Below, piece by piece: positions 36,591-45,058 of a DNA stretch of 64,000 nt. Under the pieces are notes generated by a model. The model searched no databases and had not been told where the DNA came from. It saw nothing but the letters and a program-made list of their open reading frames with translations. Source of the DNA: Halorussus gelatinilyticus (GTDB taxonomy: Archaea > Halobacteriota > Halobacteria > Halobacteriales > Haladaptataceae). Positions within the stretch are counted from its first letter, which is position 1; each line of letters opens with the position of its first letter. The position numbers and the translations under genes were made by a program. The stretch is from assembly GCF_023238445.1 (NCBI RefSeq), contig NZ_CP096658.1, forward strand, positions 2,232,001 to 2,296,000, given 5' to 3'.

Positions 36591-37036
36591 GCGAATCGTC
36601 GGTCGTCGGTTGGACCGAATCGGCCATTGTTCCGCGGCGCTTACTCTCGCACCGCTAACAAATCAGTGTGACCGGACCGAGCGGCGTCGCATCAATCGCC
36701 GCGTGAACGGAATTAAATCGTCTGAACGGTCGGGTCGGGATGGGTGCGACGAGACGAGAAGGCGCGCCTCAGAACCTAAGGATGGAACTTTCCGACGGGT
36801 GGAGCGAATCTGAGAGGCCTCTATCGAAGTGTTTTTCGCGGGACGAATCGAAGAAACGAACCGGTCGTACACGCTGTCTACTGCCGGGCCGACACCGCAG
36901 ACTGGTCTCGTCGCCACCGACGACCGCCCACTGTTCCACCACGGCGAAGGGTGGGGCGGCGTCGTTCCGGCGCGCGAGGGGACTCTCGACGTGCCGTGTA
37001 GTCACCGTTTTACCCGTCGAGAAGCAACGCTCTCCC
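36591..37036. other. intergenic region with divergent promoters
   Basis: No supported gene in 446 bp; the open frames give basic peptides. The T-rich element CCGTTTTACC (37002-37011) lies about 28 nt before the radical SAM start and is its likely TATA box. I see no strong repeat or stem here. Confidence 0.55.
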
Positions 37037-38764
37037 ATGACCGACTTCGCGGACCTCGACGTGACCCTCGTGGACGGGTACGTCGACGAACCGGCACACT
37101 TCGGCGTGCCGCCCTACATCTCGACGTATCCGCGGTACACCGCCGGGGCCATCGTGGACGCCGGCGTCCCGCGGGAGAACGTCACGTACCACACCATCGA
37201 CGAGTTGCGCGACGACTCCGGGAAGTGGCGCGACGTGGAGGACGCAGACCTGTTCGTCTACATCGGCGGGATGACCGTACCCGGCAAGTACGTGGGGGGA
37301 ACCCCGGCGGAACCCGACGAAGTGCGCAAGATGGCGTGGACCGCACAGGGAACCAGTCTGATGGGCGGTCCCGTCAAGTTCGGCGTCGGCGACGAGAACG
37401 CGGGCGCGACCGAGACCGAGCGCGACGACTTGGACTTCGACTTCGTGGCGAAGGGCGACGTGGAAGCCGCGGCCTACGACCTGCTCGAAAGCGGTCTGGA
37501 GGGGTTCAACAACCGGATGCGCGACAACGCCGAAATCGACCGGTGGGCCGCCGACGGCGCGTTCGTCATCGAACAGCACCCCAACCATCCCGACTACCTC
37601 ATCTGCGAGATGGAGACCTCCCGAGGGTGTCCCTACCGGTGTTCGTTCTGCACGGAACCGCTGTACGGCAACCCGTCGTTCCGGCGACCGCCGTCCGTCG
37701 TCAGCGAGGTCCAGACGCTCTACGAGCGCGGCGCGCGACACTTCCGACTCGGACGCCAGGCCGACATCCTCGCGTACGGCGGCGACGGCGAGAAGCCCAA
37801 CCCCGACGCGCTCCGGAACCTCTACGGCGGGATTCGGGAGGTCGCGCCCGACCTCGGCACGCTCCACCTCGACAACATGAACCCCATCACGGTGGTCGAG
37901 TGGCCCGAGTTGGCCCGCGAGGGCATCCGGGTCATCGCCGAGCACAACACGCCGGGCGACACCGCCGCGTTCGGTCTCGAATCGGCCGACCCCAGAGTCC
38001 AGGACGAGAACAACCTCAACGTGACCGCCGACGAGTGTTTCGAGGCCGTCAAAATAGTCAACGAGGAAGCCGGGTGGCGACCGGGAGAGGACCCGGCCGA
38101 CGCCCCGAGCCACGGCGAGTCGGCCGCGAATCGCCTGCCGAAACTCCTGCCGGGCATCAACCTGCTCCACGGACTGAAGGGCGAACGCGAGGAGACGTTC
38201 GACCACAACAAGCGGTTCCTCGAACGGGTCTACGACGAGGGACTGATGCTCCGCCGGGTCAACATCCGGCAGGTCATGGCCTTCGACGGCACGGAGATGA
38301 GCGACGTGGGCGCGGACATCGCCAAGGACCACAAGCGCCTGTTCAAGCAGTACAAGACCGAGGTCCGCGAGGAGATAGATAACCCGATGCTCCAGCGTCT
38401 CGCACCGGCGGGCACGATTCTGCCGAACGTCCACCTCGAATACCACGAGGGCGGCCGGACGTTCGGCCGCCAACTCGGGACCTACCCTCTGCTCGTGGGG
38501 ATTCCGGGCGAGCGCGAACTCGGCCGGACGGTGGACGTGGCGGTCGTGGACCACGGCTACCGATCGGTGACGGGCGTCGTCCACCCGCTCGACCTGAACA
38601 GCGCGACGATGGACGAACTCACCGCAATTCCGGGTCTCGGCAAGCAGCGCGCCGGAAACGTCATCGTGAACCGACCGTACGACTCGCCCGCGGACCTCGA
38701 CGCCGACGTGGGCGTGGACCTGACGGAGTTCACCACCGCGGAGCGACCGGAAGGCGCGGACTGA
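37037..38764 (+). CDS. radical SAM protein with C-terminal helix-hairpin-helix domain
   Basis: The 575-residue protein has an N-terminal cobalamin-binding-like alpha/beta region (about 1-150, without an obvious DxHxxG), the iron-sulfur motif CPYRCSFC (Cys198, Cys202, Cys205), a radical SAM barrel, a TRAM-like beta segment before the end, and a helix-hairpin-helix (LNSATMDELTAIPGLGKQRA, about 517-536). The HhH suggests contact with nucleic acid, so RNA or DNA modification is plausible. Substrate unknown. The start fits a TATA element about 28 nt upstream. Confidence 0.85.
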   Translation: MTDFADLDVTLVDGYVDEPAHFGVPPYISTYPRYTAGAIVDAGVPRENVTYHTIDELRDDSGKWRDVEDADLFVYIGGMTVPGKYVGGTPAEPDEVRKMAWTAQGTSLMGGPVKFGVGDENAGATETERDDLDFDFVAKGDVEAAAYDLLESGLEGFNNRMRDNAEIDRWAADGAFVIEQHPNHPDYLICEMETSRGCPYRCSFCTEPLYGNPSFRRPPSVVSEVQTLYERGARHFRLGRQADILAYGGDGEKPNPDALRNLYGGIREVAPDLGTLHLDNMNPITVVEWPELAREGIRVIAEHNTPGDTAAFGLESADPRVQDENNLNVTADECFEAVKIVNEEAGWRPGEDPADAPSHGESAANRLPKLLPGINLLHGLKGEREETFDHNKRFLERVYDEGLMLRRVNIRQVMAFDGTEMSDVGADIAKDHKRLFKQYKTEVREEIDNPMLQRLAPAGTILPNVHLEYHEGGRTFGRQLGTYPLLVGIPGERELGRTVDVAVVDHGYRSVTGVVHPLDLNSATMDELTAIPGLGKQRAGNVIVNRPYDSPADLDADVGVDLTEFTTAERPEGAD

Positions 38765-38858
38765 CGGCCGTCACGGTCGCGGTTGCGGTGCGGTCGCGTC
38801 GCGGTTGCGGTCCACAGCGAGCGAGGGAACGAAGTGACCGAGCGAGCGGTCCGAGGAG

Positions 38859-38891
38859 CCCTCGAAGAAGCGCCGCAGGCGCTTCTGAGGG
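38859..38891 (+). terminator. strong stem-loop after the radical SAM gene
   Basis: AGAAGCGCC (38866-38874) and GGCGCTTCT (38878-38886) form a perfect 9-bp stem with a 3-nt loop, extended by CCCTC/GAGGG with a 2-nt bulge. It lies about 95 nt after the stop codon. Archaeal termination usually needs T-rich RNA and not stems, so it could be an RNA-processing or stability element. Confidence 0.4.
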
Positions 38892-38910
38892 GGTAACGAC
38901 GGATTTTGAT

Positions 38911-38978
38911 CGACCTTTTGCCAGCGAGGGAGGGCGCGCGCCAACGGCGCGCGGCCGACCGAGCGCAGCAAAAGGTCG
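38911..38978. repeat. 11-bp inverted repeat with nested GC stem
   Basis: CGACCTTTTGC (38911-38921) is repeated inverted as GCAAAAGGTCG (38968-38978), enclosing a GCGCGC-CAACG-GCGCGC stem. The left arm ends in T-rich sequence when read on the plus strand. It may serve as a bidirectional terminator or be a small element remnant between two same-strand genes. Confidence 0.6.
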
Positions 38979-39033
38979 TTGAGTAAAATTCTTTACGCGC
39001 TGACCACTTGGGTTCGAACGGAGGCATATAACC

Positions 39034-39453
39034 TTGGAGATCTCTGACAAACTCCTGTGTCTGTTCAGTGCTGACGTGACTATCGAGGACGACAAGTACG
39101 TCGTCGAAGTACCGCGCCGAGAAATCGAAACCGGGTCGGTCGAACCGGGCGAAACCTACCGCGTTGCGCTCATCTCGGACGATTCGGATTCGTCTCAGCA
39201 GTCCGAGTCGAAGTCTCAATCGGAATCCAAGAGCAGCGGCGCACCGTCCGAACCGCAACCCCCCGTCGAGGAGGGCGAAGTCCGCTACGTCGAAGTCGAG
39301 GACATCGGCAAGCAGGGCGACGGCATCGCTCGCGTCGAGCGTGGCTACGTCATCATCGTCCCCGACGCCGAAATCGGCGAGCGCGTCAAGGTCGAGATTA
39401 CGGAAGTCAAGTCCAACTTCGCGGTCGGCGAAATCATCGAAGAGGACTTCTGA
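39034..39453 (+). CDS. TRAM-domain RNA-binding protein
   Basis: The 139-residue protein has an N-terminal acidic part, a Ser/Gln/Glu-rich linker (about 50-80) and a C-terminal TRAM domain (VEDIGKQGDGIARVERGYVIIVPDAEIGERVKVEITEVKSNFAVG, about 88-133). Archaeal TRAM proteins bind RNA and have been proposed as cold-shock-like RNA chaperones. The start is a TTG at 39034, chosen because a perfect Shine-Dalgarno GGAGG (39020-39024) lies 9 nt before it. A CTTTAC promoter element lies near 38991. Confidence 0.83.
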   Translation: MEISDKLLCLFSADVTIEDDKYVVEVPRREIETGSVEPGETYRVALISDDSDSSQQSESKSQSESKSSGAPSEPQPPVEEGEVRYVEVEDIGKQGDGIARVERGYVIIVPDAEIGERVKVEITEVKSNFAVGEIIEEDF

Positions 39454-39571
39454 GACCCCCATTCTTTGCTGCTCGTGCGGTCGCTAGCGGCGACTGCGCG
39501 CTCCTCGACGTTCGACCTGCGGGCGTCGGGTTCGTTCGCGGTCTCTCGAACCCGTCTGCGGTGAGGATTGG

Positions 39572-39607
39572 AGACAACTTTATATTGTCTTTAGATACCC
39601 GTATCTA
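39572..39607 (+). promoter_or_regulatory. orphan promoter with two inverted repeats
   Basis: A TATA box (CTTTATA, 39578-39584) is enclosed by AGACAA (39572-39577) and TTGTCT (39585-39590). Directly after it comes TAGATAC-CC-GTATCTA (39592-39607), a perfect 7-bp-arm palindrome covering the expected start region. Such symmetric sites on and behind a TATA box look like regulator binding sites. Confidence 0.6.
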
Positions 39608-39611
39608 CTCT

Positions 39612-39656
39612 ATGAGTTGCTATACAATCCCCAACGCACAAACTACCTGTTTCTAG
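39612..39656 (+). CDS. possible 14-residue peptide or transcript start downstream of the orphan promoter
   Basis: The ATG is about 30 nt after the TATA box, as in leaderless genes. It opens the frame MSCYTIPNAQTTCF and then a stop. The peptide has two cysteines and no acidic residues. It could be a tiny gene, a leader peptide, or just the 5' end of a non-coding RNA. Confidence 0.25.
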   Translation: MSCYTIPNAQTTCF

Positions 39657-39837
39657 GGGGAATTCTCGACCTACGCGTCGGTCGCCGAGTCGCGCGAAGG
39701 TTCAAGTACCGGCACGGGACGAACCGCTCGCGTGTCGATTCATCGACCGAATCTCGGCCCGCTTTGGATGACCGTTCGCGCAGTGACGGTTGCTACGGTC
39801 GGCCGCGCAATTGCGTGTCCGATTGCGCTCGCGGAGG

Positions 39838-40500
39838 TCACCCGTCGTAGACCGACCCGTCCGGGCGCTTCGCGCCCTCGGAATCGTGGACTACGACGCC
39901 CTCGTCGGGGTCGGCGGGTTCGTACTCGTCGCGGACCGCGATGGCCTCCCGTAGTTCCCGGACCGCGCGCTCTTTGAGCGCCGCCGCGAGGTCCTCCGCG
40001 GCCTCCCGAGAGATATCTCTGCCCAGTCCCTCGCACTCGTGGGCGCGGACGACGCCCTCCTCGTCGACGGGTTCGCCCATCGGCTGACTCGTCCCGCCGA
40101 GCGCGACCGAGAACGGGTAGGTCTCGCAGATGAGCGGCCGGTCGCCGTGGACCGAGCAGGCACCCGTGCCGTCGTCGGACTCCTCGTAGAAGGTACAGTC
40201 GCCGCAGGTGTCGGTCTGAAGCGCCCACTCGAAGGTCTCGCCGGTGACAGCATCGTCGGTCCCCTCACCGTCGAGACCGTACGGCATCGGACGTGCGACG
40301 TCTCGCCAGTCGTACTCCGTGGCGTCTTGGAGGTCCCGCACCTCGTCGGGGAAGACGGTCGCGGTGTGGGGGTCGTCAGCCTCGGCTTTGCAACACGCCC
40401 CGCACCGCGTACACTCGAAGCCGATAGTTTCGATGGCGTCCGCGAGGTCGTCGGTGTCGAGGGCTTCGGCGTTTTCGAGTTCCGCTTCGAGGCTCTGCAC
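39838..40500 (-). CDS. YkgJ-family Cys-cluster protein
   Basis: The 220-residue protein has the Cys pattern of the YkgJ family: FECTRCGACCKAE (about 29-41), CGDCTFYEE, CSVHGDRPLICETYPF (about 114-129). Clustered cysteines bind zinc or an iron-sulfur group; the family's function is unsettled, with some members linked to metal-dependent modification. The start is a GTG at 40500. The C-terminal third is acidic and helical. Confidence 0.88.
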   Translation of the reverse strand: MQSLEAELENAEALDTDDLADAIETIGFECTRCGACCKAEADDPHTATVFPDEVRDLQDATEYDWRDVARPMPYGLDGEGTDDAVTGETFEWALQTDTCGDCTFYEESDDGTGACSVHGDRPLICETYPFSVALGGTSQPMGEPVDEEGVVRAHECEGLGRDISREAAEDLAAALKERAVRELREAIAVRDEYEPADPDEGVVVHDSEGAKRPDGSVYDG

Positions 40501-40647
40501 ACGTTTGCGTTGGTGTTGGTGGGCAAAAGGGTGTTCGTTGCGTCGGTGGCGTTCGGTGTGAGAGACTCGTTGGTCCTGCGAAATCGACCGCCACGACCGC
40601 TATCGAGGAGTCCTCGAAAGCCCCCGCCCGCGGCCCGTCGGCCGCGG

Positions 40648-41424
40648 TTACTCGTCGGAGCCCGCTATTTTCGCCCGTTCATCGTCCCACGCGACCTTGC
40701 CTTCGACGGCCAACTTTTCGAGGTGCGCGGCGGTCGTGGTTCGCGCGAGGTCCCGGACGCCCGAGAGGTCTTTGTCGTAGGCGAAGTCGAGTATTTCGTC
40801 CAGTGCGGTCGCGCCGTCGCGGACTGCGCCGAGGATTTTTCGCTCGCGGTCGAGTCGGTGGCGAATCAGGCGCTCGATTTCGGCGCGGGGGTCCTCGATG
40901 ACGGGTCCGTGACCCGGATAGAGTTCGTCCGGATTTCGGGCGTAAAGTCGCCGGAGCGAGGTGAGGTAGGCGCGCACGTCGCCCTCGTCGGCACCGACGA
41001 CGACGCTCCCGGCCGAGACAACGAGGTCGCCGGTCAGCATCGCGCCGTCCGCGGCGAGCGCGACGTGGTCGGGCGCGTGGCCCGGCGTCTCCACGACGGT
41101 CGCGTCTTCGATGACGGTACCTTCGCGGAAGGTCCGGTCCGGCGCGATTCCGGTGGCACGCTCGAAGCGCTCCTCGCGGCCCGCGCGCGCCCAGACGGTC
41201 GCGTCGCACGAGTCTGCGTAGTGGGCGACCGCGCCCACGTGGTCCGGATGAGCGTGCGTGACGAGGACGTGTTCGACCGAGACCGACGCGACCGCGGCGT
41301 CGAGGTCGTCGGTGCGGTTCGCGGGGTCCACGAGAATCGCCGCCTCGTCGCCGACGAGATAGGCGTTGGTCGAACCAGTGGGCGCGAGCGTCTCGGCCGG
41401 GACCGAGACCTGCTGGATGGTCAT
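40648..41424 (-). CDS. MBL-fold metallohydrolase (LACTB2-like)
   Basis: The 258-residue protein has the zinc motif THAHPDHVGA (about 56-65), TPGHAPDHVAL and TGDLVVSAGSVVVG, then YPGHGPVIEDP and a C-terminal winged-helix-like segment (ILDFAYDKDLSGVRDLARTTTAAHLEKLAVEGKV). This layout is that of the LACTB2/beta-lactamase-like 2 group, some of which cut RNA, others hydrolyse thioesters. Substrate is uncertain. No partner gene is evident. Confidence 0.88.
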   Translation of the reverse strand: MTIQQVSVPAETLAPTGSTNAYLVGDEAAILVDPANRTDDLDAAVASVSVEHVLVTHAHPDHVGAVAHYADSCDATVWARAGREERFERATGIAPDRTFREGTVIEDATVVETPGHAPDHVALAADGAMLTGDLVVSAGSVVVGADEGDVRAYLTSLRRLYARNPDELYPGHGPVIEDPRAEIERLIRHRLDRERKILGAVRDGATALDEILDFAYDKDLSGVRDLARTTTAAHLEKLAVEGKVAWDDERAKIAGSDE

Positions 41425-41484
41425 GCGAGAGGCGAGGTCGGCCGAGCAGAAAAGCGAGGCGGGTCGCAGTCGAGGCGAAGACCG

Positions 41485-41754
41485 TCAGCGGTCGAGGAAG
41501 TAGACCTGCTTGCGGGCGTCTTGGAAGCTGTACCGGGAGTCTACGAGGTCTTCTTCTTCGAGGCGGTTCAGGGCGTAGCGGACCGTCCGGTCGGGCAGCA
41601 GCGACTCCTCGGCGAGTTGGCCCTGCGAGAGGGGCGCGTCGGTCTCCAGCACCTTGGCGACCAGCTTGGCGCTCGGGGGGAGTTCGCGCAGGCGGTCGCG
41701 GAAGTCGTCTGATAACTGTTCGGCTACGGGTGGCTCGTCCGTGGTCGTACTCAT
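41485..41754 (-). CDS. MarR-like winged-helix regulator
   Basis: The 89-residue protein is almost only a winged helix: LPPSAKLVAKVLETDAPLSQGQLAEESLLPDRTVRYALNRLEEEDLVDSRY (about 25-75). It lacks an effector domain. MSTTTDEPP at 41754 is preferred because a promoter-like ATTTACC lies about 30 nt upstream. It is divergent from a PPOX-family gene; the shared AT-rich region of about 150 bp contains CCTTAAGG and GCCTTAAA, possible binding sites. Confidence 0.83.
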   Translation of the reverse strand: MSTTTDEPPVAEQLSDDFRDRLRELPPSAKLVAKVLETDAPLSQGQLAEESLLPDRTVRYALNRLEEEDLVDSRYSFQDARKQVYFLDR

Positions 41755-41906
41755 ACCTAACCTCACTCCGGAAGAGACGGGTAAATGTTGGCTATATGTT
41801 TATCAGTACACTCTTAACTCCTTAAGGCCATATAATGTCGCCTTAAATTCGTTTCTTGCCTTCCGGGGCGGCAATTATTACGTCGCCCGAGTCCGTCTGG
41901 TCCGGC

Positions 41907-42311
41907 ATGGAGTCGATTCCCGAGTCGTTCCGCGACCTGTTCGAGCGCGAGACGTTCGCCAACTTCGCCACCCTGATGCCGGAGGGCACGCCGCAGGTGA
42001 CGCCGGTCTGGATAGACCGCGACGAGGAGGGTCACCTGCTGGTCAACACCGCACGCGGCCGCCAGAAGGCGAAGAACGTCGAGCGCGACCCGAAGGTCGG
42101 GGTCTGCGTGATGGACCCCGACGACCCGTACCGCTACGTCTCTGTCCGCGGTGAAGTGGTCGAGGTCACCGAGGACGGCGCGGTCGAACACATCGACGAA
42201 CTCGCGCGCCGCTACATGGACGTCGAGGAGTATCCCAACCACGGCGAGGAGTCCGGCTCGCGGGTAGTAATCCGGATTCGACCCGACCGCGTGGTCACGA
42301 GCGGCGAGTAG
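41907..42311 (+). CDS. pyridoxamine 5'-phosphate oxidase-family (PPOX) F420/flavin-binding protein
   Basis: This 134-residue split-barrel protein (FRDLFERETFANFATLMPEGTPQVTPVWID near the start, NTARGRQKAKNVERDPKVGVCVMDPDDPYRYVSVRGEV in the middle) matches the PPOX class that binds F420 or FMN. Haloarchaea make F420. It may reduce a small molecule or bind cofactor for stress defence. The start is supported by an AATTATTAC element at 41873-41881. Divergent from a MarR-like gene that may regulate it. Confidence 0.86.
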   Translation: MESIPESFRDLFERETFANFATLMPEGTPQVTPVWIDRDEEGHLLVNTARGRQKAKNVERDPKVGVCVMDPDDPYRYVSVRGEVVEVTEDGAVEHIDELARRYMDVEEYPNHGEESGSRVVIRIRPDRVVTSGE

Positions 42312-42491
42312 CGTTCACGCCCGCAACGGTCGGTCCGCGGCGTCGAGGTGCCGACCGTCCCTCGCAGGTAATCGTCGTCCCGGTTCGTCCGGCCGAGCGA
42401 ACCGGCGTCCTCTCGGCGCACGAAGAAGTCGGCGACGAGACGGTTCCAATACCGTTTTAGTCCCCCCGCGAACTAGATTGAAAGGAGAATC

Positions 42492-43199
42492 GTGAAAGGA
42501 GCGGAGTGGTATCAGGCCGACGAAGTCGCCGAGGAGTACGAAGACAAGCGATTCTCCCGCGGTGGACGCCTCATCGACCGCCGGGAGAAACAGGCCGTCC
42601 TCGACGCTATCGGCCCGCTCGAGGACCAGAACGTCTTGGAGATAGCGTGCGGTACCGGTAGGTTCACCGTCATGCTGGCCGAACGCGGTGCCGACATCGT
42701 CGGGTTGGACATATCGGCCGCGATGCTCCAACAAGGCCGGAAGAAGGCTCAAAACGCCGGAGTCGCCGATCATCTCGAGTTCATGCGCGGTGACGCGGGC
42801 CGACTCCCGTTCCCCGACGACCACTTCGACACCGTGTTCGCCATGCGCTTTTTCCATCTGGCGGACACGCCCGCGACCTTCCTCTCGGAGATGCGCCGGG
42901 TCGCCAAGGAGCGAGTCGTCTTCGACACGTTCAACGCCCGCAGCACCCGGAGCGTCTACAACTGGTTGCTCCCGATGGGGTCGCACCTCTACTCGCGGGC
43001 CGACGTGGACAAACTGCTGGACGAGGCCGACCTCCACCTCGTGGACGCCGAACACGATTGGATTCTGCCCTACGGCTTCTACCGCAAGATTCCGGGGGCC
43101 GTCGCGGGACCGATTCGGGACCTCGACACGACCATCGGCGAGTCGCCCGTCGGCGACTACTTCGCGTCGGTCTCCTACTGGAACACGCGCGTCGAGTAG
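42492..43199 (+). CDS. class I SAM-dependent methyltransferase
   Basis: The 235-residue protein has the SAM loop VLEIACGTGRFTVMLAERG (about 48-66), GLDISAAMLQQGRKKA and LPFPDDHFDTVFAMRFFHL, a type 11 methyltransferase. The substrate is not evident; the next gene is a glycosyltransferase with its own promoter, so a role in glycan or lipid modification is only a guess. The start is a GTG about 30 nt after CCGTTTTAG, a likely TATA box. Confidence 0.86.
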   Translation: MKGAEWYQADEVAEEYEDKRFSRGGRLIDRREKQAVLDAIGPLEDQNVLEIACGTGRFTVMLAERGADIVGLDISAAMLQQGRKKAQNAGVADHLEFMRGDAGRLPFPDDHFDTVFAMRFFHLADTPATFLSEMRRVAKERVVFDTFNARSTRSVYNWLLPMGSHLYSRADVDKLLDEADLHLVDAEHDWILPYGFYRKIPGAVAGPIRDLDTTIGESPVGDYFASVSYWNTRVE

Positions 43200-43278
43200 A
43201 CCACGACGTGTTATCCTCCCGACTCGTCGGTGCCAGAGGCCGAACCGTTTTTAACCCTCGGGCGGGAGATTCGGGGGT

Positions 43279-44223
43279 ATGGAGCTATCCGTGGTGGTTC
43301 CGACACTCAACGGCCGCGAGCGCCTCGCGTCGTGTCTCGACGCGCTCGCGGCCCACGCTCCCGACGCCGAGGTCGTCGTCGTCAACGGCCCGTCGGCCGA
43401 CGGAACCACCGGGATGATTCGAGAGCGCGACGACGTGGACGTGCTGGTCGAGGTTTCGGACCGGAAACTCAACGTCGCGCGCAACGCCGGCCTCTCGACG
43501 GCCAGCGGCGACGCCGTCGCGCTGGTCGGGCAGGACAACGCGGTCGAACCCTCGTGGAGCGAGGGCGTCCGCGAGGCCTTGGCGGACCCGGACACCGATG
43601 CGGTGACGGGGCCGGTCCACCGCTCGGTCCGGGCGGGCGTGACCGCCGAAACTGAGGAGTCTCGGACCATCGACGGACGAGAGGTGACTTACTTCGAGGG
43701 CGGGAACGTCGCGTTCACCCGCGAGGCTATCGAGGCCGTGGACGGTTTCGACGAGTACCTCGTGACCGGCGGCGCGCGCGACTGCGCCCACCGACTCGCC
43801 GCCAACGATTACGAAGTCGAGTGGTCCCCGTCGGTCTGCGTGATTCACGACAGCGAGGAGGACGACGAGGACCGGGACTGGGGGTGGAAGTACCGCGCGC
43901 TGGCGTACCGACTCGTGAAGACCTACGGCCCGCGGCCCGGCATCCTCGGGCGGACGCTCCGTGACGCGATCTGGGACGGCGCGTCGAACGCGGCCGACGT
44001 GATTCGGGGCGAACAGGCGCCTTCGGGGTGGATAGGGAGCGGCAAGCGCGTGGCGAAGAGCATGGCAATCGGGTGCAAGGACGGTCTCTGGTCGCGGCTC
44101 CGCGACCGGAGCGACGCCAGAAACCCGTCGGGTCTCTCGGCGCGCGCCGACCGTGCGGTCGAGATGTACGACTGGCGGACGGAGGAGTCCTGCGACGAAG
44201 CCGTCGAGGAACCCGAGCAGTAA
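43279..44223 (+). CDS. family 2 glycosyltransferase
   Basis: The 314-residue protein begins MELSVVVPTLNGRERLASCLDAL, typical of GT2, with VVVNGPSADGTTG, a VGQDNAVEPSW segment in the metal-site region, and YFEGGNVAFTREAIEAVDGFDEYLVTGGARDCAHRL, the acceptor-side motif. No membrane helix is obvious; it is probably peripheral. It would add a sugar to a lipid or protein. GTTTTTAACC at 43247-43256 is a likely TATA box for this start. Confidence 0.9.
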   Translation: MELSVVVPTLNGRERLASCLDALAAHAPDAEVVVVNGPSADGTTGMIRERDDVDVLVEVSDRKLNVARNAGLSTASGDAVALVGQDNAVEPSWSEGVREALADPDTDAVTGPVHRSVRAGVTAETEESRTIDGREVTYFEGGNVAFTREAIEAVDGFDEYLVTGGARDCAHRLAANDYEVEWSPSVCVIHDSEEDDEDRDWGWKYRALAYRLVKTYGPRPGILGRTLRDAIWDGASNAADVIRGEQAPSGWIGSGKRVAKSMAIGCKDGLWSRLRDRSDARNPSGLSARADRAVEMYDWRTEESCDEAVEEPEQ

Positions 44224-44248
44224 CCTCGCTCGCCGGAGGTGGTTGGGC

Positions 44249-44917
44249 TCACTTTTCGGGGTCGGTCGCGCCGCCTTCGCGGAAGATGGTCGCCCGGACC
44301 AGCGCCTCGGTCGCACGCCGGAGTCGCTCGGAGACCGCCTGTCTGGAGACGCCCAGTTGCTCGGCGAGGTCCTCCAGCTCGACCGCTCTGGGCACGTCGA
44401 AGTATCCCATCTCGGCCGCGGTCCGGAGCGTCTCGTACTGTCGGTCGGTCAGGCCGAGCGAGTCGTCGTCTCGCTCGCTCGCGTCGTACAACTGCCGGAG
44501 TTCGAAGGTCAGCCCGTGGTCTTCGCAGAACGTCACGTAGTTTCGGAGGCTCTCGCGGTCGGGAAACCGGATGCGAGCGCGCCACCCGTCGCCCGCCCGC
44601 TCCGAGGAGACGAACACGCCGCCTTGGTCGGCCCACGAGTGGTAGGTCATCTGCTCGTCGCCCTTGTCGGTCAACTCGACCTGATACAGTCGCTGGTCGG
44701 GCAACTCCGCGAGGACGGTCACGTCGCTGATAGTCGGGTCGTCGGCCAGTCCGGCGTCGAACGTCTCGAAGTCGCCGTTCGACGCCCAGAACGCCAGTGC
44801 GAACGGTTTGGACTCCCGAGAGGTCTGCTGTTCGATAGTGACCTCCATCTCCGGGGCGGCGTCCACCGCAAGTCGAAGGACCGGTGTTTCTAAATAGAAG
44901 TCCGCAATGAGAGTCAT
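44249..44917 (-). CDS. HTH-10 (bacterio-opsin activator-type) transcription regulator
   Basis: The 222-residue protein has a diverged N-terminal sensor-like domain (about 1-135) and a C-terminal HTH-10 domain: LTDRQYETLRTAAEMGYFDVPRAVELEDLAEQLGVSRQAVSERLRRATEAL (about 155-205). These Bat-type regulators are widespread in haloarchaea. Targets unknown. It is convergent with the glycosyltransferase gene and divergent from a DUF7344-like winged-helix gene. Confidence 0.9.
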   Translation of the reverse strand: MTLIADFYLETPVLRLAVDAAPEMEVTIEQQTSRESKPFALAFWASNGDFETFDAGLADDPTISDVTVLAELPDQRLYQVELTDKGDEQMTYHSWADQGGVFVSSERAGDGWRARIRFPDRESLRNYVTFCEDHGLTFELRQLYDASERDDDSLGLTDRQYETLRTAAEMGYFDVPRAVELEDLAEQLGVSRQAVSERLRRATEALVRATIFREGGATDPEK

Positions 44918-45058
44918 AGCTCCGCTACCACGTCAGGAAATTTAACGGTACGGTTCGCCAGCGACCGGCTGAAACGGTTGCAACGGTCCGAAATAAAATG
45001 CAAAACGGTACGGGAACGAATCTCCGCTTTAAGTCCGTAGTGGTCGAACTCCCAGGCG

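Larger units (their letters stand above)
39454..39837 (+). other. AT-rich intergenic region with an orphan promoter
   Basis: No convincing gene in 384 bp. The promoter-operator at 39572-39607 is the main feature. It points to a 14-codon frame at 39612-39656; beyond that a TTG-started frame runs to 39850 but encodes an Arg-rich peptide unlike its neighbours. Confidence 0.5.

Noticed and set aside
39009-39018. GGGTTCGAAC resembling a tRNA T-loop
   Set aside because: No acceptor stem, anticodon arm or CCA-end structure around it; it overlaps the TRAM gene leader.
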